A stretch of 64,000 nucleotides of DNA from Gynuella sunshinyii YC6258 (GCF_000940805.1 NZ_CP007142.1:5866593-5930592), one strand, 5' to 3'. Shown: positions 36,601 through 51,600, numbered from the stretch's first letter. Numbers and translations are program-made. Notes: generated from the sequence alone by a model not told the origin.

Positions 36601-39600
36601 TAATGGCGATGGCGGAATCTTCGGGGGTCGGGGAGCTGTCGAGTCTCGTCACTGACGCTTCTTGCACAGCCGCAGTGGTCGTCGCGGTGGCATCCGGAAG
36701 CGCTGCCGCAACCGCCGCTTGCGAATCATCCATTCCACACCAGCGGGCACTTGCCTGGGGGTGCTGGTCGATCAACCAGCCGGCCAGTGCGGCAATGGTG
36801 TTGTATTCGAACAACAGCGTGTTGGGGATTTCATTGACGTGCTGCTTGAGCGCACGATTGATCTGGTTGGCCACAATGGAATCGATGCCGTACTCGTCGA
36901 ATGTCGTCTCCACCGTCATCCGTGCCGGTGACAGCTTGATCACCCCGGCAATCAATTCCTTCAGGCGATGTTCCAGCTCACTGCGCAGGCTGATCTGATT
37001 CAAAGTGCTCAGCGGTGCCGCAACGGATTCCGGGCTCTGAGGCCAATCAACGGTTGTCCTTATTCCACAACCGAGCCTGCTGATAATGATCTGCTGATCA
37101 CCGTCGTGCAGTCCGGCTGCCGGGAACTCGGGACTGGCAAAACCACATTCCGGCAACAGGCTTTGCCAGCGTTGTGGTGAGATTGCCGGGGTACCCGGAA
37201 TGCGCAGTTCGGGATCACGGTAACGCCACCAACCTTCCAGCAAACCAAAACTCAGATGTGCCAGCAATGATCGTGAATTCAATTCATTGAGTGCCATCAT
37301 GCCATCATCCGCCAGCGCCTGACGGACGTTTTTCAGGGTGACACGAATGTCATGCGTCGCATGCAGCACGTTGGCCGCGATCACGCAGTCGTAGTGACGT
37401 CCAGGCACACCCTGCATGGCCAGAGGTTTCTCGATATCGATGATCTGAGTGGTCAAAAATGGATAGTCGGGCGCAAACTTTTCCCGCGCATGGTTCAGAA
37501 ATGAGATGGACAAGTCACTGTAACAATATTCCGTCACCGGCTGATCCATAGCGGACAGATGCTTCAGCACCGCGGCGGTGGTCGCACCGGTACCCGCGCC
37601 GATTTCGAGAATACGAATGGTGGCCGACGGTGACTGTTGCCGGCGCTGACGCACAAATTCCGCCACCGCCGAGGCCAGCATGTCCTGATAACGATCCGCC
37701 TCGGGATAGCCCTGATAAATCGCTTCCACCTGGGCCATTGAACCCTCCGGAAACAGCACATCGGTTGCCGGCCGTTGACCGCTGAGCACATCCGCCAGTT
37801 GCGTCACACAGGTATGTGCCAGACGTGCTCTGGACGCCAGTTCAGCATCCGCCAGCCATTGCTGACCATGGCGTTGCCACAATTCGTCGGCAGTAGCACT
37901 GGGCCGGGGGTGTTGTTGCAGTATGTCAAGACTGGTCGCCAGCCAGCGCTGATGCAATTCACTGAGGGCCTGCGGTTGCTGCCGACAGGGTTCGACCGCC
38001 TCACACAGTGCGCTGATCAGGTAATGCTCGAAAGAATCACCAGCGTGCTCCGAAACACTCTTCACTGGCACAGCCTCAGCCTGCCGCCAGTAGCGCTCCC
38101 GGGCAAACGGATAGCCGGGCGCATGCAGCCGCTTCGGTGTGTTGGTGGCATAGAGAACCGACCAGTCAAGCTCGTCTCCGGACAGCCACTGTTGCGCCAG
38201 CTGTCGCAGTTGCGGGTCATTGAGATCCGTTGTCGCCATCGTGTTATGGCTGGCGACGGAGGTTTTACCGGCCGTAAGCTCGCTCAACGTCTGGCGCAGC
38301 GCAGCCACGCTGTCAACGCAGATCAACAAACGACACGACAACGGTGTCCGCCCGGTTTGCAGGGTCCAGGCGAGAGACGCCAGCGACAACTCTTCAGCGT
38401 GAATCACAAAATCGTGCAGGCGGTGAAGATAGTCATTCAGGCGCTCTTCATTCATGGCCGACAGCGGCATTAACACACGGCCATGGAACGGAACCACCGG
38501 CCGCTCATCGACATATTCCTCCACCACCACATGGGCATTGGCACCGCCTGCGCCAAACGATGACACCCCGGCCCGCCGGGTGACCTCCTGGGCAACGCCA
38601 TTTATCAACAGCCGCGGCCGCTGCCACGGACTCAATTGGTGTTGCAGGGCAAACGGCGATTGAGTCAGTTTGATTTCGGGATTCAGTGTCTGTGCATGCA
38701 GGGTGGGAACCAGTTGAGCGTGCTGCAATTGCAACAGGACTTTGATTAAGCCAACCAGACCGGCAGCGCTTTCAGCATGACCGACATTGGATTTCACCGA
38801 GCCGATGGCACAGCGACCATCACTCGTACCGGCGTTTTCGATGGTCTCGGAACTCGCCACCCGCAATTGTTCGAACGCCTTGCTCAGGGCCGAAACCTCC
38901 AGCGGATCACCCAGGGCCGTTCCGGTACCGTGTGCTTCGATATAACTCAATGTGCGCGGATCCACGCCGGCCCGCTGCAATGCAGTAACGATCACAGCCT
39001 GCTGGGCCTGGGGATTGGGGACGCTGTAGCCATGAGTGTGACCACCAGCGTTGATCGCCGTACCTTTGACCACTGCATAAATGGCATCGCCGTCCGCTTC
39101 TGCCTGGGCCAGCGGCTTCAGCAGCAGCGCCACAACGGCTTCCGAGTCGACAAAACCATCGGCATCGGCGGCAAAGGATTTACAGCGGTCATCGGCCGCC
39201 AGCACCCCCATCTGACTCAGGCCGATGTAATGCTGCGACGACAGCACCAGATTGACGCCGCCGGCAATGGCGCATTCGCAACTGCCACTGTTCAGGCTTT
39301 CCACCGCCAGATGCAGCGCAGTCAGCGAGGATGCACAGGCAGTATCCACCGCCAGACTGGGGCCCTGGAAATCGAGACTGTAGGAAACCCGGTTGGCGAC
39401 GGACCAGTGAGTCGCTTCATTGCCATAGGTTTGATTCATCACCCCGGCAAAAACACCGACACGGCGGGTGTCACTCAGACTGGCCGGAGAATAACCGGCA
39501 TCTTCAATACAGGCATGTGCGGTCTGCAAAAACAGCCGTTCCTGCGGATCGATGTTTTCCGCTTCCAGCGGCGATATCCGGAAAAACAGCGGATCAAACA

Positions 39601-42600
39601 GATCCACATCGCGGACAAAACCGCCCCAGCGGCTGTAACTGCAACCGGGCCTGGCTTTTTCCGGATCGAAATGCTGCCGCCAGTCCCAGCGCTGCGGGGG
39701 AATTTCACGGATACAGTTGCGTCCTTCGGTCAGGTGATGCCAGAACTGCTGGATATCATCGGCCTCGGGAAACCGCCCGCTGATGCCAATAATGGCGACG
39801 TCGGTATCGCGTCTGGCGGTCGCCAACGGACCGTCGTGAATGGTCGGCCCGGCAAGGCTGTGATCCAGGTCGTGTGGCGCTGCGGCATCTGTGGTTGCCG
39901 TTGGTGTCACGATCGTGGCTGAGCTGGCCAGTGCTGCTACTGGTTGCGGTAACTGTGCCAGCAGGATGTCACGGTGATCCGCCAGTAAAGCGCGTGCCAC
40001 CCCCTGCAGGTTTTTCTGTTCAAAAAACAAAGTCGTGCTGATGGCCGGAAAAATTTCCCGCAGCCGTTCGGTCAGCTGCACCACCAGAATGGAATCGATG
40101 CCGTAACTTTGCAGCGGCTTGCGCGCATCAAGCTGGTCCACCGACAACTTTAGAATCGGGCAAAGCAGCTGTTTGACATATGTGACGGCCTGCGCTTCGA
40201 GGTCGCCCGAGTCCTGAGCAACAGCTGCGCTCTCGTGCGTCGATACCGGTTCAGAACGCTCCGTGATCGTGGCTGGCGGTGGCGATGCAACCGATAATGA
40301 CCCCGGTTCAAAGGCTTTACGCTGACGCACCACGCCATCGCTGATGGCGGCAAAGATCTGCTGCCCTCCGTTGTGGCCGTCTTGAATCACCGCCTGGGCA
40401 CTAAACCCTTCCGCCTTCAACAGCTCCAGCCAGCGTGCCGGCAACAGGAACGGACTGCCCGTCAGCCGCAAGGTGCTGTCCTGATGCAACCACCAGCCTT
40501 CGGTCAATCCCAGGGTCAGATGGGAAAACAGGTTGTTCGCCACCACTTCGTTGAGTACCAGCAAACCACCCTGACGCAACGCCGCCTTGGCGTTACGCAG
40601 GGCTTCACGCAGATTGCTGGTGGCATGAAGTACATTGGTCGCCAGCACCACATCGTACTGCCCTGCACCGATATTCTTCTGATCATGCAGCGGCCGGCTG
40701 ACATCGAATAACTCTGTTCTCAGCCACGAATGACCCGGCGCATAGTGCTGCTGGGCATGCAGCAGAAACGCACGCGACAGATCGGTATAGCAGTATTCAT
40801 CAATGCGATCATGGAACGGGGCCAACCGGGGCAGTAATCCCGCCGTGGTACCGCCGGTACCGGCTCCGATTTCCAGCAGTTTCAGGCGCGCCGAACCCGC
40901 TTGCGCTTGAGACTGGTGCAGATAATCACAGACCACATCTCCCAGCACCTGGTTGTAGTAATCCACTCGGGTCGAGCCTTTATAGACGCCCTCCACTCGG
41001 GCCATGGAGGCGTTCGGGAACAGGATATCGGTGGCTTTGGTTCGACCGGTCAGAATCTCCGGCAATGCCTGCAAGGTGGCTTCCACCAGTTCGATCCGGA
41101 CACGCTGATTGGGATCCGCGAGCCAGTGTTCACGCTGAGCCCACCATTGCGACCAGCAGTCTTCCAGACTCAGCGGTTGCAGTTCAGCACGGCGGGCCTG
41201 CAGCTGGCGCAGACTTTCCACCAGCCAGCGGTCATAGAATCCGGGCAGGCTGCCGGTGATACGCAGTTCACTGTCGGGAGCATCATGAGCGGGTGCGATC
41301 AGATCCAACTGGCGCACTGTCGCCCAGAGAAATTGCAGCAGGATCGGTTCGATCTCCTGTTCCTGCTGATGAATGCGGCTGATGTCAGCGGGCAGGTTTT
41401 GCGTCGAAACCGGAGTGGGTCCAACGCTTCCGGGATAGAGAGCGAGAGTCTGGTTCCTGCTCCAGTTAAGATCGATTCCGGGAACCTGTGGCTGTCCCTC
41501 GGTTTTCATCAGCACCGCCTGTGGCAGAGGACTTCTCAACAAGGCCCGCAGGGCAATAAAACCTTGTTCGGGCTCAATGGAAACCAGCCCGATTTTCTGG
41601 ATACGCTGACGGTAATATTCATCCGTCACGATACCCACCGTGCCCCAGTATCCCCAGTTGATCACCTTCGTGGTACACCCCCACTGTCTGGCGAGGTGAC
41701 TGGCAAAAGCGTCTTTAAACGTACAGCCGGCAGAGTAGTTTGATTGTCCGGGTAATTTGGTGAACGATTGCATCGACGAGAAAAACAACACCTGCTCAAC
41801 ACCAAAACCGGCAAATGCCTGCGCCATGTAGACACTGCTGTCGACCTTCGCTTTCAGGCTGGCGTTAAAGTTAGCCTCATCCATGTTGGCAATGCTTTTA
41901 TCGCGTAACACGATGGCAGAATGAACCAGCCCGTGAACGCGGCCAAAACGCTCGCCAATCTCGGCGGCAGCGCGCTTCATATCGGCCTGATGGGTTGCAT
42001 CAGCCTGGACATACAACGGCCGTGGCCCCAATGCGGCAATGGCATCGAGCCGGGCGGTTATCGTCTGATCCAGTGGACGGCGGCCAAGCCAGACAATCCG
42101 GGCGCGATAATGTTTAACCATCCAGCGACTCCAGGCTTCGCCAATACCGCCGGCACCGCCAATCACGACGTATACACCGCCATGACGGTAATCAGCACGC
42201 TTGCCTTCCAGATTCTGTACCGGTAACAGACGCTGCTGAAACCACTCGTTATGACGAAAAACATTGACGTTGCCGTCAGAGTCAAACGGCAGCTGCCTGA
42301 GCATATCCGGCAAGGCGGTAGCCCGATCCTCCAGATCCACCAGTCGTAACTGCCAATATGGAAATTCCTTGGCGGCACTGCCCACCAGACCGTGAATACT
42401 GGTATGGGCCAGACATTGTCCCTGGCCACCGGCCAGCTCAACAGTGTCCCGGGTTACGATGGTGATCTGCAGACCAGTCTGGGCATGCTGTTGTTGCAAT
42501 GCTTTGAACAAACGGTACAGGGCCACGACACCAGACTGCTGGCTATCGATCAGTGCCTGCTCATCAACGCTCAATCGTGGCACTGCGGGCGCAAACCAGA

Positions 42601-45600
42601 ACAACTGCTTAAATTCGCCGGCCATGACCAAGCGAGCTGCCATGGCATCGATGTCCAGCCCATTCAGATCAATCCTGATGGCATTCACATGGCTGTCCAC
42701 CAAGGGCTGTACCAACGGATCTTCGCCGACCACAATCATCTGCTGATCATCCTGCGCCAGGGCTGGATCAAATACCGGCTGCACCGCTTCCCAGGTGGGT
42801 ACTAAAACATCGAGGTCATGCACACTGCTGAGGATTTTCTCCATGCTGTTCACTGCCGTGACCGTTGCGGCTGACCGGGATGTCTCTCTGGCTGCCGCGG
42901 CTGTCGTCATCCGCGTTTCGACGACCCTTCTGTCACCGGCTCTGTCATCAGTTCCATCAGGATCGCCAACCCAATAGCGCTGACGGGCGAAAGGATACGT
43001 CGGCAGTGAGATACGCTGATAACGTTCATCTGCAAACAGTCCGGCATAATCAAGCCGGTAACCTTGCTGGAACAACTCCATGACGGTGGTCAGGTGGTCG
43101 AGGTAATCCGGATTGCCAGGGTGACAGTCGGCGATAGATTGATTACCGAAATTCTTTAATCCGGCCTTTTCCCGCACGCCGGTGGTATCCACTTCAGCGA
43201 CACTGACCGACATATGCCTGTCGCTGTCCAGCCAGCTGTGTAACCGCGATGCGAGTTCGCTCAGGCTGGTCACAACAGTCGCCAGCCGGTGTTCCAGGTG
43301 CCGGCGGCCGCACAGCAGGGTAAAGCTGATATTGCCCGTATCGGTATCGGGGTGCTCACGACAGAACTGCACCAGCTGTTGGGCCTGCTGCTTCAGCTGC
43401 GAACGGCTCTGCGCCGACAGCACCAGCAGATAAGCCCGGCCCGGTGAACGCGACGGAATTGCCCGTTCCGGTGGCTGTTCTATCACCGCATGAGCGTTGG
43501 TGCCGCTGAAACCAAACGAACTCACCGCTGCACGGCGCGGCCCGCCATCAGCTGGCCAGTCTCTGAGCTGGCGGTTAACAAAAAACGGACTGTCCTCAAA
43601 GTTGATCTGATCATTGCCCTGGCGAAAGTGCAGTGTTGGCGGCAACGCCCGGTGCTTGAGCGCCAGTACGGCTTTTAACAACCCGGCGACACCCGCAGCC
43701 GTACCGGTATGGCCGATATTGGTTTTGACCGAACCGATGGCACAATATCCGCGGCGCGCGGTGTCGTGGCGATAGGCCTTGCTGAGGGCATTGAATTCAA
43801 TGGGGTCACCCAGCACTGTGCCAGTACCATGGGCTTCAACCATTCCGATGCTGTCAGCATGGATACCAAAGCGGTCGTAGATATCACGGACCAACCGCTC
43901 CTGCGCCCGGGCGCTGGGCGCGGTAATACCATTGCTGGCACCATCCTGATTGATGCCGATGGCGCGGATCACCGCTGAGATATTGTCACCGTCAGCCTGT
44001 GCTTTCGATAACCGCTTGAGCAATACCACGCCAACCCCTTCGCCGGGCACAAAACCATCCGCACTGGCGTCGAAGGTGTGGCAGCGCCCGGTAGCCGATA
44101 ACATGCCGGCCTGATCGGCAGAGGTGTAAAAAGCAGGACTGGACTGCACCAGCACGCCACCGGCCAGGGCCATGGTTGTTTCACGGCGCCACAGTGCCTG
44201 ACAGGCCAGATGGATGGCCGTCAGACCACTGGAACAGGCGGTGTCCACCGCCAGCGCCGGGCCTTGCAGATTCAGAAAATAGGCGATGCGGGCCGGCAGA
44301 ATGGAACCGGCATTGCCCCAGAATGCCTGAGCGGGTCGCCGGCCTGGCATCAGATGCAGATAATCGCCACCGACACAGCCCATGTACACCCCGCAATTCT
44401 GATTCTGAATGGCCTCACCGGCATAGCCGGCATCCTCGATGGTATGCCAGGCCTCTTCCAGAAACAGCCGCTGCTGGGGATCCATGTGTTCTGCCTCGAC
44501 CCCGGAAATATTGAAAAACACCGGATCGAATTCATCGATACGATCCAGAAAGCTGCCATGGAAGCAGTGCGCTTTCTGGCTGGAGCTGTCGCGATACAAC
44601 TGCGTCAGATCCCAGCGGCTCACTTCACCCACCAGATCATCACCAGCAACCAGATGGTCCCAGAACTGCTCCAGATTATCAGACCCGGCAAACCGGCCAC
44701 TCATACCGATAATGGCAATGGCTTCTTCTGGCCCGGCATTGTTGACGGTGACGTTCTGGTTTTCGCTCACTACCGGTTGCCAGCGTGGCTGATCAGCGTG
44801 GTGGTGCTCCCAGGCCACATTGACGGCCTCCTCAGGTGGCACTGATGTCGTCACCTGAGTGTCCGGGGCTGCCGGCGTCAACGCCTGACGATGTTCACTG
44901 ATAATGTGGTCGCTCAGGGCATTGATGGTGTTGAAGTCAAACAGGGCCGTGGTTTTGAGTTCGATCCCCAGCTGTTGGCTGATACTGTTGGCCAATTGCG
45001 CCGCCAGAATCGAATCGACCCCATAATCGGCAAAGGCCTCATCAAACTCCAGCCGCTCCGGCCCCACGTCCAGGGCCTTGGAAAGCTGTTCGATCAAGAC
45101 CTGTTTCACTTGTTCCTGTAATTGTTGAACGCTGATCTGTACCGGCGTTGCTACCGCCGACCGGGCTGGCACTGCCCGGCAACTGTACCCCTGCAGGCGC
45201 ACGCATAGCTGGCCGTGCTGATCGCAGAGATCAAGATCATATTTCTGTACCTCGTCACCGCGCCGGCAATCCTGAGCGCGGGTGATCCGCACCCAGGCCT
45301 GACGGGGACAGGGTCGCCACATCTGCACCTGATTCAGAGCAAAAGGCAAGCGCGGAACACTGTCTGCCGCCGCCATGGCGATTTCAGTCTGTAGCGCTGC
45401 GTCGAGCATGCTTGGGTGCAACAGCAGAGTGTCAACATCACTGGCATCATCCGGCAGTCGTAGTTGCCCCAGAGCCTGATCAGCGTCGAAATTCAGTTGT
45501 TGCAGAGCTTTGAACGTGCTGCCGTTTTCGACCCCGAGGGCATTGATGCGCTGTTGGCACTGCGCCATAGTCAAAGTATTGCCCTGTAGCGACTGCTGTA

Positions 45601-48600
45601 ATTCTGCCAGCGCCAGAGCAGGCGGCTGAGCAGCCGTCTCGGTGTACCCCTGGCAGCGATAGTGGAGCACCTTTTGCTGCTGTTGATGACTGAATATTTC
45701 ACAGCGGCAGACTCCCGCATCCGGCGTTATTTCAATACTCACATCAAGACCGTTTTCGCCAGTAACAACCATCGGACGCAACCAGACGCTGTGTTCCAGC
45801 CTGACCGGATGATCACTGGCGGTGGTGATGGCTATCGCCGCCCGCGCCATTTCCAGATAGGCGACACCGGGCACGACCCGCTGGCCGTTGACGCGATGAT
45901 CTCGCAGCCAGAATTCATCGCCACTGAAATGACTGTGAAAGCAATGACGCTGGCCGTCCCGGGACGACTGCTGCAACATCGGGTGCAGAGATGGATTCGG
46001 TACTGCGGGCAGTTCCTGTGTAGTCTCGATCCAGTAACGTTCGCGGGCGAATGGGTAACCCGGCAGTGAAATACGCCGGCCCTGACCACCGAACAGCGCG
46101 CTGAAACCGCCTTGATAGCCTTGTAAATACAGCCTGGAAAGCTGTTGCAAAACCTCCAGATAGTCAGCTCCATCCACCTGACGCAACCGTTGAATAAGGG
46201 CCTGTGCCTGGGGTTGCAGATCTTCAGCGATCCAGGAGGTATCTGCCGGCAGATCGGCGTATTGCTGAGAATTCGCCAGCCATTGGCTTAACTGCAAACA
46301 TAACCGGGCAATGCTTTCGACCACCAGTGCCAGTCGTTTCGGTTGATGTTTACGTCCGCACAACAGAGTAAAGCTGATGTCTCCCGGATGCGCATCCGGA
46401 TGCCGTTGGCAGTGCTGTAGCAGCGCGGTTGCCAGCTGCTGCAACTGAGCCTGGCTCTGGCCGGATAACACGATCAGGTAACCGGGCCGGGTCCATTGCC
46501 GGTTCGCTGGTTCAGGCGCCTGTTCCAGCACCATATGGGCATTGGTACCACTGAAGCCGAAGGAGCTGACAGCCGCACGACGGGGGCCGTCCGCCTGCCA
46601 GTCGAGCAACTCTGTATTGATAAAAAACGGGCTGTCCGCGAGTGAAATAGCCTCATTGCCACGTTCAAAATGCAGTGACGCCGGTATCTGCCGATGGCGC
46701 ATCGCCAGCAGGATTTTAATGATTCCGGCCACCCCCGCCGCCGTACCGGCGTGACCGATATTGGTTTTGACCGACCCTAACGCGCAGAAACCACGGCGAT
46801 CAGTATAGTGACGGAACACCCGCTTCAGAGCGCTGAACTCAATCGGGTCACCCAGCGGCGTACCGGTGCCGTGAGCCTCCACCATCTGGATCGATTCCGG
46901 GTTGATATCAAAGCGCTCATAAACATCACGCATCAGGCTTTCCTGACTTGCCGCATTGGGCGCGGTAATGCCATTGGTTGCGCCATCCTGATTCAGTCCA
47001 CTGGCGCGAATCACCGCTAATACGTGATCACCATCGGCCAGCGCCCGATCCAGTGACTTCAGCACAACGACCCCGACGCCTTCGCCCGGAACAAAACCAT
47101 CGGCGCGGGCATCAAAGGTGTAGCAACGGCCACTGGCCGATAACATGCCGGCCTGATCTGCCGGGGTGTAATAAGCCGCTGGCGTGCTTTGTACATAGAC
47201 TCCGCCGGCCAGTGCCATATCGACCTCCCCGTTTCTCAGCGCCTGACCGGCCAGATGAATCGCCACCAGCGAACTGGAACAGGCGGTATCTACGGCCAGC
47301 GCCGGGCCTTTGATATCGAGATGATAGGCAATACGTGATGCCAGGATGGCACTGGAGTTCCCCCAGAATGCCTGAGCCGGGCGTCGTTCCGGAATGAGCT
47401 GATCGTAATCGCCGGCGACGCAGCCGACATAAACGCCGCAGCATTGTCCGTTCAGACTCTCTCCCAGGTAGCCACCGTCTTCGAGTGCCAGCCAGGCATG
47501 CTGCAGAAACAGCCGCTGCTGCGGATCCATGTACTTCGCTTCAGTACCGGATATTCTGAAAAACAGCGGATCAAATTCATCGATGTTGTCGAGCAGAGCG
47601 CCGTCCATACAATGCTGCAACTGATCTGAGCTGCGCCGGTAATAATCGGCCAGATTCCAGCGGGTAACCGGTTTGACCAGATCATCACCGGCGGCAAGAT
47701 GCTCCCAGAACTCCTCGACATTGGCAGAGCCGGCAAACCGGCCACTCATGCCGATGATGGCAATCGGCGCGGTGGCGGGCGCGTTTGGGGTGGTTGCTGC
47801 GTTTGTTTGCACCGGTAAGACAACTTTGCGGTCTGGGATCTGATCATGACTCCCGACATCGGCCGGTGTTACCGACCGCTCAGCTGGCATGATCGGCTGT
47901 TGATCCAGGATATGTCTGGCCAGTCGATTGATGGAGTTGAATTCAAACAGTGCGGTAATTTCCAGTTGTAACTGCAGGGTCTGATTCAACGCCGACACCA
48001 CCCGCACACCACTGATGGAATCAACGCCGTAATCGGCAAAGGAGTCGTTCAGATCGATCTCGCTGCAATCGACTTTGAGGGTGTCGCTCAGTGTTTGCTT
48101 AATAAGTGCGATGATGGTTTGTGAACCTGTCGCCTCAGCCGTAAAAGGCAGGGATGGATCCAGACTTAGAATATGTCTGGCCAATTGGTTGATGGAGTTG
48201 AACTCAAACAGTGCGGTGATTTCCAGCTGTAACTTCAAAGTCTGGTTCAATGACGACACCACCCGCACACCACTGATGGAATCAACACCATAATCAGCAA
48301 AGGAGTCGTTCGGATCGATCTCGCTGCAATCGACTCTGAGGGTGTCGCTCAAGGCCTGCTGAATCAGCCTGATGACCTGTGACGCGTTGGTTTCCTTCGG
48401 AGGTAATGTATTCGGGTGCTGGACATGATGACTGGCCTCCTGTCTGGTGACCGGAACCTGAGCGGTCACCACGCCATCGCTGATAGCCGCAAAGATCTGC
48501 TGCCCTCCGTTGTGGCCGTCTTGAATCACCGCCTGGGCACTAAACCCTTCCGCCTTCAACAGCTCCAGCCAGCGTGCCGGCAACAGGAACGGGCTGCCCA

Positions 48601-51600
48601 TCAGCCGCAATGCAGTGTCCTGATGCAACCACCAGCCTTCCGTCAATCCAAGGGTCAGATGGGAAAACAGGTTGTTCGCCACCACTTCGTTGAGTACCAG
48701 CAAACCACCCTGACGCAACGCCGCCTTGGCGTTACGCAGCGCTTCGCGCAGATTGGCGGTGGCATGAAGTACATTGGTCGCCAGCACCACATCGTACTGC
48801 CCTGCACCAATATTCTTCTGCTCATGCAGCGGCCGGCTGACATCGAATAACTCTGTTCTCAGCCACGAATGACCCGGCGCATAGTGCTGCTGGGCATGCA
48901 GCAGAAACGCACGCGACAGATCGGTATAGCAGTATTCATCAATGCGATCATGGAACGGGGCCAACCGGGGCAGTAATCCGGCCGTGGTGCCGCCGGTACC
49001 GGCTCCGATTTCCAGCAGTTTCAGGCGCGCCGAACCCGCTTGCTCTTGAGACTGGTGCAGATAATCACAGACCACATCTCCCAGCACCTGGTTGTAGTAA
49101 TCCACTCGGGTCGAGCCTTTATAGACGCCCTCCACTCGGGCCATGGAGGCGTTCGGGAACAGGATATCGGTGGCTTTGGTTCGACCGGTCAGAATCTCCG
49201 GCAATGCCTGCAAGGTGGCTTCTACCAGTTCGATCCGGGCGCGCTGATTGGGATCGGCCAGCCAGTGTTCACGCTGAGCCCGCCATTGCGACCAGCAGTC
49301 TTCCAGACTCTGCGGTTGCAGTTCAGCACGACGGGCCTGCAACTGGCGCAGACTTTCCGCCAGCCAGCGGTCATAGAATCCTTGCAGGCTGCCGGTGATA
49401 CGCAGTTCACTGTCGGGAGCATCGTGAGCGGGTGCGATCAGATCCAACTGGCGCACTGTCGCCCAGAGAAACTGCAGCAGGATCGGTTCGATCTCCTGTT
49501 CCTGCTGATGAATGCGGCTGATGTCAGCAGGTAATTGATGGGCCGTCGGCACTGCGGCAGAGGAATGCTGATGTGCATCGGTCATCTGCGTTTCTGCGTG
49601 TGCGTTATGATCGCTCGCTGTCGGTATCCAGTAGCGCCCACGGGCAAATGGGTAACCCGGTAACGTCAGCCGCCGGGGCACATATTGCTGCCAGCCCAAT
49701 GCCCAGTCTATTTCACCACCACTAACCCAGTAACGCGCCAGTTTGTCCAGATTGCGCTGGATGAACCAGCGTTCCATCAACAGTGCTGCGTCTGCAGCAT
49801 CGTCCACAATCAACCCCTGCCGGTTTTTGTCCCGTCTGATCTGGCCGGTGAACCAAGGCTGCGAGTCTTGTGCCTCAGCGTTCTGCAGGTACTGCTGCAA
49901 CCGCTCACAGACTTGCTCCAGCGTCTCTGCTGTGAACGCCAGCCGGTGATCCATCGGCTCGCGTGCAACCTGCAAGGTGTAGGCAAGCTCGCTCAGCTGC
50001 AGCCCGTTTTCAACCTGTAAAAAAGCCAGCAGACGTTCGGCACGCTGACGCAGTTGGGCTTCGCTTTTGGCCGATAACACCAGCAGTTGGGTGGCTTTTT
50101 TCAGCTCATCTGGAGATGCGATTTCGGTGTTTGCTGGCGCTGAATACTGTTCTAAAACAACATGCGCATTGGCACCGCCAAAACCGAATGAACTGACACC
50201 GGCCCGACGCGGATGTTTACCTGATGGCCAACTGCGATGCTGATCGACTATGAAGAAAGGCGTCTGTTGTACCCAGGGAATATGTGCGTTGCGGGTGTTA
50301 AAGTTGAGGTTGGCAGGTAACTCACCGTGTTTCAGACACAACATGGCTTTGATGATTCCGGCAATACCCGCTGCACCTTCGAGATGACCGATGGTCGACT
50401 TCACCGAGCCGAGGCCACACCAGGGCGATTCCGGCAGAGTTTCACCCTGCTGCTCCAGCAGTTGACTGAACGCCCGTTGCAGGCCGTCGATCTCAATCGG
50501 GTCACCCAACGGGGTACCCGTACCGTGAGCCTCAACATAACCCACGGACAATGGCGACACCTTTGCGTTTTGATAAGCCTTCACCAGCAAATTCGCCTGA
50601 GCCTGGGGTGAAGGCGCAGTCAATGAACTGGCCTGGCCGCCGTGATTGATCGCTGAACCGCGAATCACGCAGTGAATATTATCGCCGTCCTGCTGTGCCT
50701 GGGCCAGCGGCTTAAGCACCAGCATGGCCGCACCTTCACCACGGACAAAACCGTCGGCCTGCTGATCAAAGACCTTACAGCGACCATCATGGGAAAGCAT
50801 ACCAGCCTGATAAAACGCCACCGTATTGGAGGGACTGCACATCAGATTCACGCCGCCTACCAGGGCCACTGAACACTCTCCGCCACGCAACGCTGCCAGC
50901 GCCTGATGGATGGCCACCAGGGAGCTGGAACAGGCGGTATCCACGGTGACGCTGGGACCATGAAAATCATAAAAATAGGACACCCGGTTGGCCAACAGTG
51001 CAGCGTGGGAACTGGTGGTTAGCATGGGATCATTTTTGGGCGCGTGTTTCTCCAGCAGTTCGCGATAATCGAAATGGCAGGCACCGACAAACACGCCAGC
51101 ATCACTGCCGGACAACGTGGACGGACGATAGCCGGCATGCTCCAGCGCCTGCCAGCTCAGTTCCAGCAATAACCGCTGTTGAGGATCCAGCAATTCCGCT
51201 TCTGCCGGGGTCATCCGGAAAAAAGCCGGATCAAAGGTGTCGATATGATCAAGAAAACCACCGTAATCGATGCCGTTATGGTGACCATCAACATCGATGT
51301 GCTCCGGCCAGCACCAACGCCCGGGTGGCATCCGGGTAATGGCCGATGTGGATGAGGTCAGCAGCGACCAGAACTGATCTTCGGTCTGACAGCCACCTGG
51401 GAAATTCAACGCCAGACCAGTGATGGCGACCAGCTGATCATCCGATGTTTCGGGACTTGTCGTCTGCGCTGACGGAAGATCCGTCTCCTCCACGGCATCG
51501 GCCGTCTGGCTGACATCAGCCGCCTGAGTAACAGCAGCGACCTCGTTGATATGGTTTTCCGTTGGCGTATCGTGCTTGCTGACACCGGCAAAATAACGCT

